In this document: piece by piece, positions 25,806 through 37,978 of the stretch | Layout: the number at the start of each line of letters is the position of its first letter | How positions within the stretch are numbered: the first letter of the stretch is position 1 | Source of the DNA: Neopararhizobium haloflavum | GTDB taxonomy: Bacteria > Pseudomonadota > Alphaproteobacteria > Rhizobiales > Rhizobiaceae | Length of the DNA stretch: 64,000 nt | NCBI RefSeq assembly: GCF_002750855.1 | Contig: NZ_NWUC01000009.1 | Span: 1 to 64,000 of the forward strand | Direction: 5' to 3' | Notes under the pieces: model-generated | Databases searched by the model: none | Told to the model about the DNA's origin: nothing | Seen by the model: only the letters and a program-made list of their open reading frames with translations | Program-made: the position numbers and the translations under genes

Positions 25806-28256
25806 ATGGGGGTAGCACAGCATCGATCTGTTCGGAGCCATGCCACAACGCCCGGATGGGATGCGGCACGTGTCTGGTCCCGTCTGACGGCGCTCTGGGC
25901 GCGTGCACTCGTAGCGGAGCAGGCGCATGGGCAAGGCTTCCTGTGGTACGCCGTGGCATTCGGCATCGGGGCCGCTCTTTGGCGCGGGCTCGATCGCGAT
26001 GTCGCACTGATCGTCCTCGTTTTGCCGCCTGTGGTCCTGGCGCTGCTTGCATGGGCGGTGAGCGACCGCGCGCCGAAATGGCGCTACCTTCTTCAACTGC
26101 TCGCCATCGTCGGTGCCGGCTTCGTCTGCGCGCAGATTGAGGTGCTGCGCAAAGAGACGGTCCTGCTCGACAATTCGGTCGTCACCAACATCACCGGTGT
26201 CGTCGAGGCGCGGGAGATCGATTTTCGCGGCCATTGGCGATATACGATCGCGGTTTCTCAAACTGACGACCCCATGCTTGGGCGCCCGCCCGAGCGCGTC
26301 CGGATCCTGGCAAGAAGCGATCACGACGTGGCCGCCATCGGTCAGCAGATCAGCGGCCTTGCCCGCCTGTCTCCACCCTCGGGTCCGGCGATGCCCGGAA
26401 CATTTGATTTTTCCTTCAACGCCTATTTCGGTGGCATCGGGGCATTCGGCTTTTTCTACGGACCACCGGACAATCTGGGTGATGCCGATCAGCGGCTCGG
26501 CGTGTTGGGAACGATTGAGCGCCAGATCCGATTGCTGCGGGAAACGATCGCTTTCCGCATGCGCGATGTCATGGAAGGCGATGCCGGAGCGGTTGCTGCT
26601 GCCATGACCGTCTCGGATCGGCGCGCAATCAGCGAGGAGACCATAGAAGCGTTCCGAGTGACCGGACTTGCCCATATCCTGTCGATCTCCGGGCTGCATA
26701 TGAGCCTTGCCGCCGGGATCATGTTTCAAGGCTTGCGATGGTCGTTGGCCTTGCTGCCGGGGCTGGTGCACCGTCACCCGATCAAGAAGTTTGCCGCTCT
26801 TGGCGCCATAGGATCGTCGACATTCTATCTTGCGATCTCTGGCGGCGTGGTCTCGGCGCAGCGCGCCTGGATCATGGTCGTCATCATGCTGGTCGCCGTG
26901 TTGTTCGACCGCCAGGCGCTGACCATGCGCAACGTGGCGATTGCCGCGATCCTGATCCTCATCATCGCGCCGTCGGCGGTCACGTCGCCAGGATTCCAGA
27001 TGTCCTTCGCTGCGACAGCGGCACTGATCGCAGCTTACGGCGCCTGGTCCCGCCGCCAGCTGTTGCGGCCCGACATCGAAGAGCGCAGCAGCTCCAGTGG
27101 ATGGGGGCGGCGGCTGCTTGGCTTCGTCATTGCGATGGCAATGACCTCGCTCATTGCGGGCCTGGCAACCGGAATTTTCTCGGCGCACCATTTTCATCGA
27201 ATGTCGGGATACGGCTTGATCGCCAATATCGCAGCCATGCCCATCATCTCGGCGATCGTCATGCCGGCGGGCGTGCTTGCGCTGCTGTGCATGCCGTTCG
27301 GACTGGACCGGCCGTTCCTGACGCTCATGGAACTCGGACTTAACGGCGTTATCGCCATCGGCCACACGGTGGCCAGCATCGGCGGCGATGTGGCAACGGG
27401 ACAGGTTCCGCTCGTCGTTACAGCGCTGCTCAGTGCTTCGCTCGTCATTCTGGTCTTCACGCGAACCGCGATCTGTGCTGCTGCGCTGGTTCCGCTGGCT
27501 GCGGTGGGATTGCTGCTGATGCAGGATGACCTTGTCCGACGTCCGGTCGTCCTGATCTCCGAGGACGGCCGCCTGGTGGCACTGGACGCGCCGGGCGGAC
27601 TTTCCACCAACAGGGCGCGGCCACCATCCTTCGTCTTCGACCAATGGCTATCGGCAACGCGTCGAGCGACGCATCATCCGCCAATCATTACGCCCGATAA
27701 CCGCGTGGGCTCGGCTGGCGTGGACGACGGTCTGCGTGATCCGGACTATCTGCAACGAAGGCGCCTCGTCCGGGGGGAAATCGACGCGCTGAACGCCGAT
27801 CCACAGTTCCGCTGCATTGACGATCGATTCTGTATCGGTCGCGACTGGCGTGGCGGCCTGATCGCGACCATCGAGGACCTGGCTTATATCGGCGTCGCAT
27901 GTGATCTGGCCGATGTGATCATCACACCCGCGGCAATTGCCACGCCCGCCTGTCGATCCGGCGGGCTGCTCCTTACCGGCACCATGCTGCGTCAGACAGG
28001 CTCGGCGGCGCTCTATGCGCAGCGATCGGCGGATCGCGAAACAATTCTGGCGACGGCCGCACAGGCTGGGGACGTGGAAGGCGCGCACGACACCGCGCCA
28101 AATGGCAATGCGGCGGGGGTGCGTATCGGCAATGGCCCGATCAACTACGTCATAGAAACAGCGGTTGGCGGAACCGTTCGGCCATGGACCGTGCACCGCT
28201 ATTATGACTGGCGCAGCCGAAGCTATTCAGCGCCGATCACCCCGCCGGGGACGTGA
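25806..28256 (+). CDS. comEC: ComEC/Rec2 family DNA-uptake channel protein
   Basis: An 816-residue polytopic membrane protein. After N-terminal helices comes the DUF4131/OB-like segment (VVTNITGVVEAREIDFRGHWRYTIAV), then the Competence domain with GLAHILSISGLHMSLAAG and SGGVVSAQRAWIM. ComEC carries single-stranded DNA across the inner membrane in transformation. Full-length ComEC often ends in a metallo-beta-lactamase nuclease domain; here the C-terminal 230 residues lack an HxHxDH motif. AGGGGG stands 7 bases ahead of the ATG at 25806; an in-frame ATG at 25743 has poorer support. The gltX-comEC-lexA order is conserved in rhizobia. Confidence 0.88.
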   Translation: MGVAQHRSVRSHATTPGWDAARVWSRLTALWARALVAEQAHGQGFLWYAVAFGIGAALWRGLDRDVALIVLVLPPVVLALLAWAVSDRAPKWRYLLQLLAIVGAGFVCAQIEVLRKETVLLDNSVVTNITGVVEAREIDFRGHWRYTIAVSQTDDPMLGRPPERVRILARSDHDVAAIGQQISGLARLSPPSGPAMPGTFDFSFNAYFGGIGAFGFFYGPPDNLGDADQRLGVLGTIERQIRLLRETIAFRMRDVMEGDAGAVAAAMTVSDRRAISEETIEAFRVTGLAHILSISGLHMSLAAGIMFQGLRWSLALLPGLVHRHPIKKFAALGAIGSSTFYLAISGGVVSAQRAWIMVVIMLVAVLFDRQALTMRNVAIAAILILIIAPSAVTSPGFQMSFAATAALIAAYGAWSRRQLLRPDIEERSSSSGWGRRLLGFVIAMAMTSLIAGLATGIFSAHHFHRMSGYGLIANIAAMPIISAIVMPAGVLALLCMPFGLDRPFLTLMELGLNGVIAIGHTVASIGGDVATGQVPLVVTALLSASLVILVFTRTAICAAALVPLAAVGLLLMQDDLVRRPVVLISEDGRLVALDAPGGLSTNRARPPSFVFDQWLSATRRATHHPPIITPDNRVGSAGVDDGLRDPDYLQRRRLVRGEIDALNADPQFRCIDDRFCIGRDWRGGLIATIEDLAYIGVACDLADVIITPAAIATPACRSGGLLLTGTMLRQTGSAALYAQRSADRETILATAAQAGDVEGAHDTAPNGNAAGVRIGNGPINYVIETAVGGTVRPWTVHRYYDWRSRSYSAPITPPGT

Positions 28257-28263
28257 CGATCAA

Positions 28264-28980
28264 TCAGTGATACCGACGAATGAGACCGACGAGCTTGCCC
28301 TGAATTTTGACGCGGTCGGGCCCGAAAATGCGGGTCTCATAGGCGGGGTTTGCCGCTTCGAGCGCCACCGAGGCGCCTTTGCGCCGGTAGCGTTTCAACG
28401 TCGCCTCTTCGTCATCAACGAGTGCGACGACGATCTCGCCTGGCGTCGCGGTGACCGCGTTGCGGATGATGACGGTGTCGCCATCGAATATCCCTGCTTC
28501 GATCATCGAATCACCCTTCACCTCGAGAGCGTAGTGCTCTCCAGCACCAAGCATGTCCGGCGGAACGGTGATCGAATGGGTATTGTTCTGGATTGCGGAA
28601 ATCGGCACGCCGGCTGCAATCCGGCCCATGACCGGCACTGAAACGGACGCGTTGTCCTGTGAAGGTGCCGGCTGCGGGAGTGAACGGGCAGGCTTTTGCT
28701 CTTTTCCCAGCGAGCCCTCGATGACGCTTGGTGAGAAGCCTTTGCGCGGGGATGACGCCGCATAGCTTTCAGGAAGCTTGATAACCTCAAGAGCACGCGC
28801 ACGATTTGGTAGCCTGCGGATGAAGCCGCGTTCTTCAAGCGCGATGATCAGCCGATGGATGCCAGACTTCGAGGCCAGGTCCAGAGCTTCCTTCATCTCG
28901 TCGAACGAGGGAGGAACGCCGCTTTCCTTCAAACGCTCATGGATGAAGAGAAGAAGTTCCTGTTGCTTGCGCGTCAGCAT
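28264..28980 (-). CDS. lexA: SOS repressor LexA
   Basis: A 238-residue repressor-protease. The N-terminal winged helix ([17 protein letters not shown] ... [22 protein letters not shown]) binds SOS boxes. The S24 peptidase part has the cleavage site Ala123-Gly124 in [10 protein letters not shown], Ser158 in [10 protein letters not shown] and Lys196 in ATLKRY. RecA-stimulated self-cleavage lifts repression after DNA damage. Two SNP-like features of alphaproteobacterial LexA, the long linker and the PSFDEM recognition region, are present. The start is the ATG at 28980; the SOS-type box 68 bases upstream implies autoregulation. It converges closely on comEC (7 bases). Confidence 0.96.
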   Translation of the reverse strand: MLTRKQQELLLFIHERLKESGVPPSFDEMKEALDLASKSGIHRLIIALEERGFIRRLPNRARALEVIKLPESYAASSPRKGFSPSVIEGSLGKEQKPARSLPQPAPSQDNASVSVPVMGRIAAGVPISAIQNNTHSITVPPDMLGAGEHYALEVKGDSMIEAGIFDGDTVIIRNAVTATPGEIVVALVDDEEATLKRYRRKGASVALEAANPAYETRIFGPDRVKIQGKLVGLIRRYH

Positions 28981-29030
28981 GGCGTGCCTGATGCCCTTCT
29001 GCGGATGAGATCGAACGGAGAAACAAAGAC

Positions 29031-29052
29031 GGAACAGACTGTATCTGTTCCA
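29031..29052. promoter_or_regulatory. Inverted repeat overlapping the lexA SOS box
   Basis: GGAACAGA and TCTGTTCC are perfect 8-bp arms around 6 bases. The right arm shares its GTTC with the direct-repeat SOS box, giving three GTTC/GAAC half-sites in 31 bases. Confidence 0.5.
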
Positions 29053-29062
29053 GTTGTGTTCC
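29048..29062. promoter_or_regulatory. SOS box of lexA
   Basis: GTTC-CAGTTGT-GTTC matches the alphaproteobacterial LexA site GTTC-N7-GTTC exactly. It lies between lexA and moeA, 68 bases ahead of the lexA start. Confidence 0.85.
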
Positions 29063-29086
29063 GCAAGTCCCACGCTGGATTCGTCT

Positions 29087-30301
29087 TCAGATGGGCCGCA
29101 GTCGCAGGACCTCGCACATGTCGCCGCTTCGCGCCGCCGGCGCATTTGGTGGACGCACGATAAGGCCGTCGGCTTCGGCGAACACGCGCATCATCGAGGA
29201 ATCCTGTCGGGGTGCCGCTTCAGCGAAGAGCACACCGTCGTCGCCGCGTACCAGCCGCGCCCGCAAATAGTCTTGGCGGTGATCATTGGCCGGCACGTCC
29301 ATCACCAAACGGGCGCTCTGGATGTCGTCACGATGAGCCTGGCCGCCCAATCGCGCGATCAATGGTTTCAAGAACAAGTGTGAACAGACCAGACTGGACA
29401 CCGGATTGCCAGGCAATCCAAGCACATGGATCGGTCCGAGACGTCCGCTCATGAGCGGCTTGCCAGGCCGCATGGCAATCTTCCAGAAAGCCAGATTCAT
29501 CCCGCGGGCGGCGAGGGCGGCCTGCACCAGATCGTGATCGCCGACCGAGGCGCCACCGAGCGTGACGAGGACATCGACGGCTTGGCTCTCGGCTTGAGCG
29601 ATCGCGCCATCGAGCGCATCGCGCTGATCGGCGACAATGCCGAGGTCGATCGCCTCGGCGCCGCATGCCTCGGCGATCGCCATGACGCCGTAGCTGTTCG
29701 AGGCGATGATCTGATCCGGTGCCGGCATGCCGGAAGGTGCCACGAGTTCATCGCCCGTCGCCAGAACGGCAATGCGTGGCTTGCGGATCACCGGCAGTTC
29801 GGCAAGATTGGCCGCAGCGGCAAGCGTGACCCGGCCGGGATCAAGTGCACAGCCAGCCGCCAGAAGTGTCTCGCCGGCCCGGAAATCTAGGCCCGTCGGG
29901 CGCACGGAGCGGCCCTGATCGACGGATTCTCTTGCGACGATGCGATCGCTGGACACGACTTCCGCGTTTTCCTGAATGAGGATCGCGTCGGCTCCGTCCG
30001 GCACGGGTGCGCCGGTGAATATCCGCACGGTCTGGCCTTCTCCAATCCGACCGCTGAAGCGATGGCCGGCGGCCGCTTCGCCCATAACCTGAAGCGTTCG
30101 GCCCGGCGCCACGTCCGCGGCACGAACGGCATATCCATCCATGGCAGATGCAGGGAAAGGCGGTTGATCACGCTGTCCGACGAGATCGCGTGCAAGAACC
30201 CGGCCACAGGCGGCGCGCAGGGGCACCATCTCGACCGTCTCGATCTGTGCGGCGTTGGCGAGGAGACGCTCCAGGGCTTCGGCCACGGGCAAGAGCGACA
30301 C
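29087..30301 (-). CDS. moeA: Molybdopterin molybdotransferase
   Basis: A 404-residue enzyme that inserts molybdate into adenylylated molybdopterin, completing the molybdenum cofactor. Visible motifs are the N-terminal [36 protein letters not shown] in the MoCF-binding domain, [16 protein letters not shown], and the [10 protein letters not shown] segment that contacts molybdopterin. Length is typical. It follows moaC on the same strand after 4 bases, and the run trpD-trpC-moaC-moeA-lexA is a conserved alphaproteobacterial arrangement. Confidence 0.94.
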   Translation of the reverse strand: MSLLPVAEALERLLANAAQIETVEMVPLRAACGRVLARDLVGQRDQPPFPASAMDGYAVRAADVAPGRTLQVMGEAAAGHRFSGRIGEGQTVRIFTGAPVPDGADAILIQENAEVVSSDRIVARESVDQGRSVRPTGLDFRAGETLLAAGCALDPGRVTLAAAANLAELPVIRKPRIAVLATGDELVAPSGMPAPDQIIASNSYGVMAIAEACGAEAIDLGIVADQRDALDGAIAQAESQAVDVLVTLGGASVGDHDLVQAALAARGMNLAFWKIAMRPGKPLMSGRLGPIHVLGLPGNPVSSLVCSHLFLKPLIARLGGQAHRDDIQSARLVMDVPANDHRQDYLRARLVRGDDGVLFAEAAPRQDSSMMRVFAEADGLIVRPPNAPAARSGDMCEVLRLRPI

Positions 30302-30305
30302 CGGA

Positions 30306-30815
30306 TCAGTCCTCCGTACCGCCGGGCCGCCGCCAGTCGCCGGACTTTCCGCCCGATTTGGAAACGAGCCGAACCGCGCCGATCTCCATGGCCTTGTCGA
30401 CGGCTTTCGCCATGTCGTAAATCGTCAGGCAGGCAATCGAGACCGCAGTCAGTGCCTCCATTTCCACGCCGGTGCGTCCGGTAAGCTTCACGCTCGCCTC
30501 AACCCGAAAGCCGGGAAGATCGGGTGCATCGGCAATGTCTACCGTCACCTTGGTCAGCATGAGGGGGTGGCAAAGAGGGATAAGGTCGGATGTCCGCTTG
30601 GCGGCCATGATGCCGGCGATGCGGGCGGTGCCGAGGACGTCGCCCTTGGCCGCATTGCCGGCAAGGATCAGATCACGCGTCGAATCCTTCATCTTAACAT
30701 AGCCTTCGGCCACCGCGAGACGGGTGGTTTCAGCCTTGTCGCCGACATCCACCATGTTGGCTTGGCCGGAGGCATCGATATGCGTCAAATGCGGATTTGC
30801 GCGGCTCGTCATCAA
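30306..30815 (-). CDS. moaC: Cyclic pyranopterin monophosphate synthase
   Basis: A 169-residue enzyme that, with MoaA, turns GTP into cyclic pyranopterin phosphate at the first step of molybdenum cofactor synthesis. Marks are [50 protein letters not shown], and the C-terminal [27 protein letters not shown]. Either of two adjacent ATG codons (30815 or 30812) could start it; the gene overlaps the end of trpC by 4 bases. moaA is not in the window. Confidence 0.95.
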   Translation of the reverse strand: MMTSRANPHLTHIDASGQANMVDVGDKAETTRLAVAEGYVKMKDSTRDLILAGNAAKGDVLGTARIAGIMAAKRTSDLIPLCHPLMLTKVTVDIADAPDLPGFRVEASVKLTGRTGVEMEALTAVSIACLTIYDMAKAVDKAMEIGAVRLVSKSGGKSGDWRRPGGTED

Positions 30816-31630
30816 ACGGCCGCCCGCGATAGCGTCTCGGAGCCTTCAATCAGATCACGGGTTGCCGCTTCGACATCATCAGCGCGCATCAGGCTTTCGC
30901 CGACCAGGAAACTGCCTATGCCTACGGTCGAAAGGCGTGCGCAGTCACTGTTGGTGAATATGCCGCTTTCGGCGACGAGATGGTGCCTGTCGGACACCAT
31001 GCCGGCCAGCGTCTCGCTCGTTGCCAGGTCGACCTCGAAGGTGCGCAGGTTTCTGTTGTTCACTCCAATCAAGGGGGATGTCAGGCGCAAGGCACGCTCC
31101 ATCTCCGCTGCATCATGCACTTCCACCAGCACGTCCATGCCGAGTTCCATGGCTGCAGCTTCGAGCCGTGCGGCCTGGTCGTCGGTGAGGCATGCCATAA
31201 TCAGAAGAACGGCATCCGCGCCCCATGCTCGCGCTTCGAAGACCTGATACGGGTCGAACATGAAATCCTTCCGCAGCGCCGGAAGGCTGGTCGCAGCCCG
31301 CGCCTCGGTCAGATAATCCGGGGCGCCCTGGAACGACGGCGTGTCGGTCAGTACGGAAAGACAGGCGGCGCCGCCCTGTTCGTAAGCCCTGGCCAATGCC
31401 GGCGGGTCGAAATCGGCCCGGATCAGCCCCTTCGATGGACTGGCCTTCTTGATTTCGGCAATCAGCGCGTATTTGCCGTGTGACCGCTGTGTCTCCAGGG
31501 CATTGAGAAAACCACGCGGGGCGGTCACATCACCAGCTGCCGCCTTCAGATCGGCCAACGGACGGGCAAGTTTGGCGGCTTCGATCTCCTGGCGCTTGTA
31601 GATTTCGATCCGAGCGAGAATGTCGGTCAC
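30812..31630 (-). CDS. trpC: Indole-3-glycerol phosphate synthase
   Basis: A 272-residue TIM-barrel enzyme closing the ring of CdRP to indole-3-glycerol phosphate in tryptophan synthesis. Motifs are [15 protein letters not shown] (catalytic Lys), [43 protein letters not shown], and the phosphate-binding VAESGIF and FLVGESLM. The start is a GTG at 31630 (VTDIL...), with AGGAG 7 bases ahead; the upstream open frame to 31705 lies inside trpD and is not coding. It follows trpD by 10 bases. Confidence 0.95.
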   Translation of the reverse strand: MTDILARIEIYKRQEIEAAKLARPLADLKAAAGDVTAPRGFLNALETQRSHGKYALIAEIKKASPSKGLIRADFDPPALARAYEQGGAACLSVLTDTPSFQGAPDYLTEARAATSLPALRKDFMFDPYQVFEARAWGADAVLLIMACLTDDQAARLEAAAMELGMDVLVEVHDAAEMERALRLTSPLIGVNNRNLRTFEVDLATSETLAGMVSDRHHLVAESGIFTNSDCARLSTVGIGSFLVGESLMRADDVEAATRDLIEGSETLSRAAV

Positions 31631-31640
31631 GGTGATCCTC

Positions 31641-32660
31641 CTAGACGCCTTGCCGATTCGATACGGCAACGAGCGTGTCGAGCACCGCCAGCGCGCGCCC
31701 TTCATCGATCGCCTGTTGTGCCATCACGATTCCATCCTCGATCCGGTCCACCTTGCCGCCGATGACCAGCGATGCTGCGGCATTCAGAACGGTGATGTCC
31801 CGATAGGCATTGTGCGCGCCCGACAGCACTTCACGCAACGCCCGGGCGTTGTGCGCCCCATCGCCGCCTTTCAGGGCATCGAGTTCAACACGGGCCAGGC
31901 CGACCGATTCCGGTTCGATAGTGAACCGCGACAAGGTCCCATTCTCCAGCGCGACGACTTTTGTCGTTCCTGTTGTCGTCATCTCGTCGAGGCCATCACC
32001 ATGGACGACCCACACGCGCTCGGAGCCTAGGTCCTTCAAGACATTGGCCATCGGCTCGAGCCAGTCGGCGGAGAAGACGCCGAGCAATTGCCGTTTGGCA
32101 CCGGCCGGATTGGCAAGCGGTCCGAGCAGATTGAATATGGTGCGCGTACCGAGTTCGACGCGGCTCGGGCCGACATGGCGCATGGCGGCATGATGGGACG
32201 GGGCGAACATGAAGCCGATGCCGGCTTCGCGAATGCACGCAGAGATTCCCGCAGGCTTGAGTTCGATGTTCACACCGAGCGCCATCAAGGCGTCGGCCGT
32301 ACCGGATTTGGACGAAAGGGCGCGGTTGCCGTGCTTTGCCACGGGTATGCCGCATGCGGCGACAACGAAGGCGGTACACGTGGATACGTTGTACGTGCCG
32401 GAGCCGTCACCGCCGGTGCCGACGATGTCCATCGCATCTGCGGGCGCTTCGACCGGCGTCATCTTGGCACGCATCGTTCCAACCGCGCCGACCAGTTCGT
32501 CGACCGTCTCGCCCCGGACGCGCAATGCCATCAGCAGGCCGCCGATCTGCGTCGGGGTCGCATTGCCCGACATCATCACGTCGAAGGCGGCGCGTGCTTC
32601 TTCGCGACTGAGGGCCTCGCCCGATGCGGCTTTTGCGATGTAGCTCTTCATATCGGCCAT
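31641..32660 (-). CDS. trpD: Anthranilate phosphoribosyltransferase
   Basis: A 339-residue enzyme joining anthranilate to PRPP. The glycine-rich PRPP loop [14 protein letters not shown] is at about 80-93, [21 protein letters not shown] follows, and [36 protein letters not shown] is the family signature. Length and order are normal. It is the first gene of the trpD-trpC-moaC-moeA run and lies 18 bases after ppiD, so all may share a transcript. The trpE and trpG genes are outside the window. Confidence 0.95.
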   Translation of the reverse strand: MADMKSYIAKAASGEALSREEARAAFDVMMSGNATPTQIGGLLMALRVRGETVDELVGAVGTMRAKMTPVEAPADAMDIVGTGGDGSGTYNVSTCTAFVVAACGIPVAKHGNRALSSKSGTADALMALGVNIELKPAGISACIREAGIGFMFAPSHHAAMRHVGPSRVELGTRTIFNLLGPLANPAGAKRQLLGVFSADWLEPMANVLKDLGSERVWVVHGDGLDEMTTTGTTKVVALENGTLSRFTIEPESVGLARVELDALKGGDGAHNARALREVLSGAHNAYRDITVLNAAASLVIGGKVDRIEDGIVMAQQAIDEGRALAVLDTLVAVSNRQGV

Positions 32661-32678
32661 TGGACGTCCTGCCGGTGT

Positions 32679-34559
32679 CTAGAACGACAAGGCCTGCTGG
32701 CCGAGCGACTGGTTGATCTGAACCGGATAGCGCGTCTGCAGCGAATTGACGAGCTGGTCGAGCAGGTCGCTGTAACCGCTTTGCGCAATCGCCTCTCGTT
32801 CCTCGTCCGACAGTGCATTGGAGGCAGACATCGCGACCTCTTCGACCTGCATCAATACATGGCCGGAGCCGTTGGCGGCTCGGCTGGTGGCCACGTGTCC
32901 CTCGGGACCGCCGAATGCCGCGGCAATGGCGGCCGGGCCAAAGATCTGATCCTCGGACGTGCGCTGGAGACCATATTCCGTCTGCACCGTCGTATCGAGA
33001 TCGGCAGCGATCGCCTGCAGCGCCTCACCATCGGTCAGTCTTTCCTGCAGTTCCGCGGCGCGCGCCTCCAGCGCGGCAGCAGTCTGTTCCGCCTGCCAAT
33101 CAGCGACGACTTCGTCGCGAACCTCATCGAGAGACTGGTCGCGCTCCTCTTCGATGTCGAGGACTTCGAACCAGACATAGCCATTCGACCCGATCGAGAG
33201 CGCCGGTGCTTCGACGCCGATGTCACTTTCGAAGACGTCAGCGATCAATTGCTGCGACAGTGGCAGATCTTCAAGGATCTCGCCGTCCGGCGTCTGACCG
33301 CTGCGATCGATCGCCTCAACGACGACCGGCTCCAGTTGCTGCTGCTGTGCCGCTTCCTGCAGGGACGCACCACCGGCGCGCGCATCCTCGTAGCTGTTGT
33401 AGACATCGAAAATGATGTCGCTTGCGTCACGAAGGGCCAATTCTTCGCGGATCTGCTGCTCGACCTGTGCCAAAGGTTCGCTGCTGCCTTCCTCGATCTC
33501 CGCAACGCGCAAAATCACGGGGCCGAAAGGTCCCTCTACGACATCGCTGACGCCGCCTTCCGCGGGAATGGCGAAGGCCGCCTCGGCAAGGGCGGGATTG
33601 GACATTGAGTCGCGGGTGAAGCTGCCGATGCGGACATCTTCCATGGTCCGCCCGGCATCGGCGACGACATCTTCGAAACTGGCGCCATCGGCGATCGCGT
33701 CAGCGGCGGCCTCGGCCGCTTGCGGGTCGGAAAAGACGAGTTGGTCCAGCGTACGACGCTCCGGCGTCGTGAATTGGTCTGCATGCGCCTCGTAATCGGC
33801 CTTTACGGCTTCGTCCGAGATTGACTGCGGATCGGCCACTGCTTCAGGCGTCAATGTGACATAGGCGAAACTACGATACTCTGGCGCACGGTAGCGATCG
33901 CTGTTTTCTTCGAAATAGGCCTGCAGGGTTTCGTCGTCCGGAGTGCCGACCGGTTCGATCATGGATTCGTCGACGAGAACGTAATCGAGCGTTCTGGTCT
34001 CTGCCCGGTGGCGCGCAATCGCATCCAGCATTGTATCTGGATAGGCGAAGCCGTCGCCCACGGCTTCGATGATCTGCGTGCGAACCGCATCTTGCTGGCG
34101 GCTGCGAATATAGTCGTCTTCGCTCATGCCGACATTGTTGAGGACCATCGCGAAGTTCTGTCGGTCGAAACGTCCGTCAGTGCCCTGGAAGGCCGGATCT
34201 TCCGCGATGAGGCCTGCCAGTCGATCCTCCGACAGCCCGAGTCCCATCTCGCTCGCCTGTTCGTCGAGCGCCGCGCCGGCCACCATCTGTCGATAAACCT
34301 GGTTCTCGACGCCGAATGCGCGTGCCTGTTCGCTGGACAAGCGCTGGCCGAACTGCTGGGAGAGCAGCGACAACTGGCGATCGTAAGCAAGACGGAACTC
34401 CGTCGCCGACACCTCGGTATCGCCTACGGTGACCACCGTGTCGCCGCCGCCTGAAAACATCGATCCGCTTACCCCCCAGACGGCAAATGACGCCAGAAGC
34501 AGGAGAAAGAGAATTTTTGCCACCCAGGTCTGGGCGCCTTTTCGCAGCAGTGTCAGCAT
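32679..34559 (-). CDS. ppiD: Periplasmic folding chaperone / PPIase of the PpiD-SurA type
   Basis: A 626-residue inner-membrane-anchored chaperone. One helix near the N-terminus ([20 protein letters not shown], about 14-33) anchors it; the rest is periplasmic. A SurA-N-like segment follows ([21 protein letters not shown]), then the parvulin-type domain around [14 protein letters not shown]... and [17 protein letters not shown] near 340-360. It assists folding of outer-membrane proteins leaving the Sec translocon. The PPIase domain looks degenerate, as in E. coli PpiD. In the conserved order it is next to trpD and divergent from tpiA. Confidence 0.88.
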   Translation of the reverse strand: MLTLLRKGAQTWVAKILFLLLLASFAVWGVSGSMFSGGGDTVVTVGDTEVSATEFRLAYDRQLSLLSQQFGQRLSSEQARAFGVENQVYRQMVAGAALDEQASEMGLGLSEDRLAGLIAEDPAFQGTDGRFDRQNFAMVLNNVGMSEDDYIRSRQQDAVRTQIIEAVGDGFAYPDTMLDAIARHRAETRTLDYVLVDESMIEPVGTPDDETLQAYFEENSDRYRAPEYRSFAYVTLTPEAVADPQSISDEAVKADYEAHADQFTTPERRTLDQLVFSDPQAAEAAADAIADGASFEDVVADAGRTMEDVRIGSFTRDSMSNPALAEAAFAIPAEGGVSDVVEGPFGPVILRVAEIEEGSSEPLAQVEQQIREELALRDASDIIFDVYNSYEDARAGGASLQEAAQQQQLEPVVVEAIDRSGQTPDGEILEDLPLSQQLIADVFESDIGVEAPALSIGSNGYVWFEVLDIEEERDQSLDEVRDEVVADWQAEQTAAALEARAAELQERLTDGEALQAIAADLDTTVQTEYGLQRTSEDQIFGPAAIAAAFGGPEGHVATSRAANGSGHVLMQVEEVAMSASNALSDEEREAIAQSGYSDLLDQLVNSLQTRYPVQINQSLGQQALSF

Positions 34560-34716
34560 GTCTTTTCGTTGTTCCCTTGATGGCGAATGCCAGTGCGTCC
34601 GTGTTCTAGCGACGAAGGGTCCCGGCGTAAATGCCAGTTCCTATCGTGCGTTTGCTTTGCAGCGCCAGTTTGATAGAGCGAAGCCGATCAAGGCCATCGA
34701 GCGAGAAGAGGAAGGC

Positions 34717-35481
34717 ATGACCCCAGGCATCAAGCCGCTGGTAGCGGGCAACTGGAAGATGAACGGGCTGCGCGAAAGCCTCGATCAGGTCCGCGATATC
34801 GCCGATGGGGCGGGCGCCTCGGCCTTTGAAGCCATCGACATGCTGCTTTGCCCGCCAACGACGCTGCTTTATGTCGCGACGGCGATTGCTGAGGACAGTC
34901 CGCTTTTTGTCGGTGCGCAGGATTGTCATTGGCAGGAGGCCGGTGCGCACACCGGCGACGTTTCCGCCGAAATGATCGAGGATTGCCAGGGCACTCACGT
35001 CATTGTCGGACATTCGGAAAGACGCGCCGATCACGGGGAAGACGACGAAACCGTTTCTCGCAAGGCAGAGGCGGCCTGGCGCGCCGGACTGTGCGCGGTG
35101 ATCTGCATCGGGGAAACGGAGGCAGCCAGAAAGTCCGGCAACACGCTCCCGGTGATCGGTGAACAGCTTGCCGGGTCGGTTCCCGACGGAGCGACGGCAG
35201 AAAATACGATCATTGCCTATGAACCGGTCTGGGCGATCGGAACCGGGGTGACGCCGACAGTCGCCGACGTGGCGGAGGCTCACGCGTTCATACGGGACTG
35301 TCTGCTCGAGCGTCTTGGTGAAGAAGCCCGGCATATGCGTCTGCTCTACGGCGGATCGGTCAAGCCTGGCAATGCGGCCGAGCTCATGGCGATCCAGAAC
35401 GTCGACGGGGCACTTGTCGGTGGCGCCAGCTTGAAAGCAACCGACTTTCTCGCCATCTGTGCCGCGTACAACTCGCTCTGA
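34717..35481 (+). CDS. tpiA: Triosephosphate isomerase
   Basis: A 254-residue TIM barrel interconverting dihydroxyacetone phosphate and glyceraldehyde 3-phosphate. Catalytic Lys14 lies in VAGNWKMN, the His in VIVGHSERR, the Glu in [13 protein letters not shown], and the phosphate loops in LYGGSVKP and ALVGGASL. The ATG at 34717 follows AGAGGAAGG; the frame is open about 290 bases upstream, but that part is the ppiD promoter region. Divergent from ppiD; secG follows 120 bases later. Confidence 0.96.
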   Translation: MTPGIKPLVAGNWKMNGLRESLDQVRDIADGAGASAFEAIDMLLCPPTTLLYVATAIAEDSPLFVGAQDCHWQEAGAHTGDVSAEMIEDCQGTHVIVGHSERRADHGEDDETVSRKAEAAWRAGLCAVICIGETEAARKSGNTLPVIGEQLAGSVPDGATAENTIIAYEPVWAIGTGVTPTVADVAEAHAFIRDCLLERLGEEARHMRLLYGGSVKPGNAAELMAIQNVDGALVGGASLKATDFLAICAAYNSL

Positions 35482-35601
35482 CATCTTGATGGGCCACGGA
35501 AAAGACGCCGGGCCCCACGCAATGGGGTTGGAAAGCCGACGGTGCTCGTGTAGAGCAGCCGCTGATTTCCCGAACATTGCCAAATCCGGCAGGAATTGCC
35601 T

Positions 35602-36093
35602 ATGCAAACCGTATTGATCGTCATCCACCTCATGATCGTGCTCGCGCTCGTCGCGGTCGTTCTGTTGCAGCGCTCCGAAGGCGGCGGCCTGGGGATTGGC
35701 GGTGGTGGCGGCAACATGATGTCGTCGCGCTCATCGGGCAACGCATTGACGCGGATAACCGGCATTCTGGCGTTTGCCTTCTTCATCACCTCCCTGTCGC
35801 TGGGCATTCTGGCTCGCTATTCAGAGGGACCGAGCAGCATCCTCGACCGGATCGAGCAGCAGACGGAAGGCAGCGGCGAGGGGATTCTTGACCAGCTCGG
35901 CGGTTCGGGTGCGCCTCAGACGGAAACGACTCCCGATGGCCAGGCCGACGTTCCCGCAGCATTGGACGAAGGCGAGGCGGCCCCTGCCACAGGCGCCGAC
36001 GCTGACACCGATCAGGTCGCGCCGGAAGGTGATGCGGGTGATAGCGCGCCACAGAGCGAGCCGGCCAGCCCCGGTGTTCCGACCGGCCAATAA
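35602..36093 (+). CDS. secG: Preprotein translocase subunit SecG
   Basis: A 163-residue accessory subunit of the SecYEG channel. Two membrane helices (VLIVIHLMIVLALVAVVLLQR and GILAFAFFITSLSLGILA) flank the cytoplasmic loop with SEGGGLGIGGGGGNMMSSR, the SecG family signature. The C-terminal 80 residues are an acidic, Ala/Pro-rich disordered tail, common in alphaproteobacteria. The frame begins 6 bases earlier at TTG, but AGGA spacing favours the ATG at 35602. A terminator follows at 36117. Confidence 0.94.
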   Translation: MQTVLIVIHLMIVLALVAVVLLQRSEGGGLGIGGGGGNMMSSRSSGNALTRITGILAFAFFITSLSLGILARYSEGPSSILDRIEQQTEGSGEGILDQLGGSGAPQTETTPDGQADVPAALDEGEAAPATGADADTDQVAPEGDAGDSAPQSEPASPGVPTGQ

Positions 36094-36116
36094 TCCGGCT
36101 GGGTCAACCATTTTCG

Positions 36117-36147
36117 ATGCGGTGCCGGTTCGGCGCCGCATTTTCTT
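36117..36147 (+). terminator. Intrinsic terminator of secG
   Basis: ATGCGGTGCCG pairs with CGGCGCCGCAT (11 bp, one G-U) around GTT, followed by TTTCTTT. It separates secG from pyrG. Confidence 0.8.
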
Positions 36148-36228
36148 TGTGCATCGCGCGACGATGCGTCCACAGAATTTGCCACGCCAGCGCATTTTCG
36201 ACTGGCGGAATCATGACTGAGAGACTAA

Positions 36229-37869
<1,641 letters not shown>

Positions 37870-37978
37870 ACCGCTCATGCCCGCGCACCTTGCGCTTGCG
37901 CAGGCAGGAGTTGACGAGGAGGCGATCTGCCGTGCATGAGCAGCCATTGTTTTCGCCCGCTCGCATGGTTGGTCCCTG

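Noticed and set aside
25482-27644. 720-residue minus-strand frame opposite gltX start and comEC
   Set aside because: Low-complexity Arg/Asp/His/Gln composition and overlap with two well-supported genes; typical antisense artefact.
32088-33608. 506-residue plus-strand frame opposite trpD/ppiD
   Set aside because: Spans the boundary of two supported genes in the antisense direction, with Arg/His-rich shadow composition.
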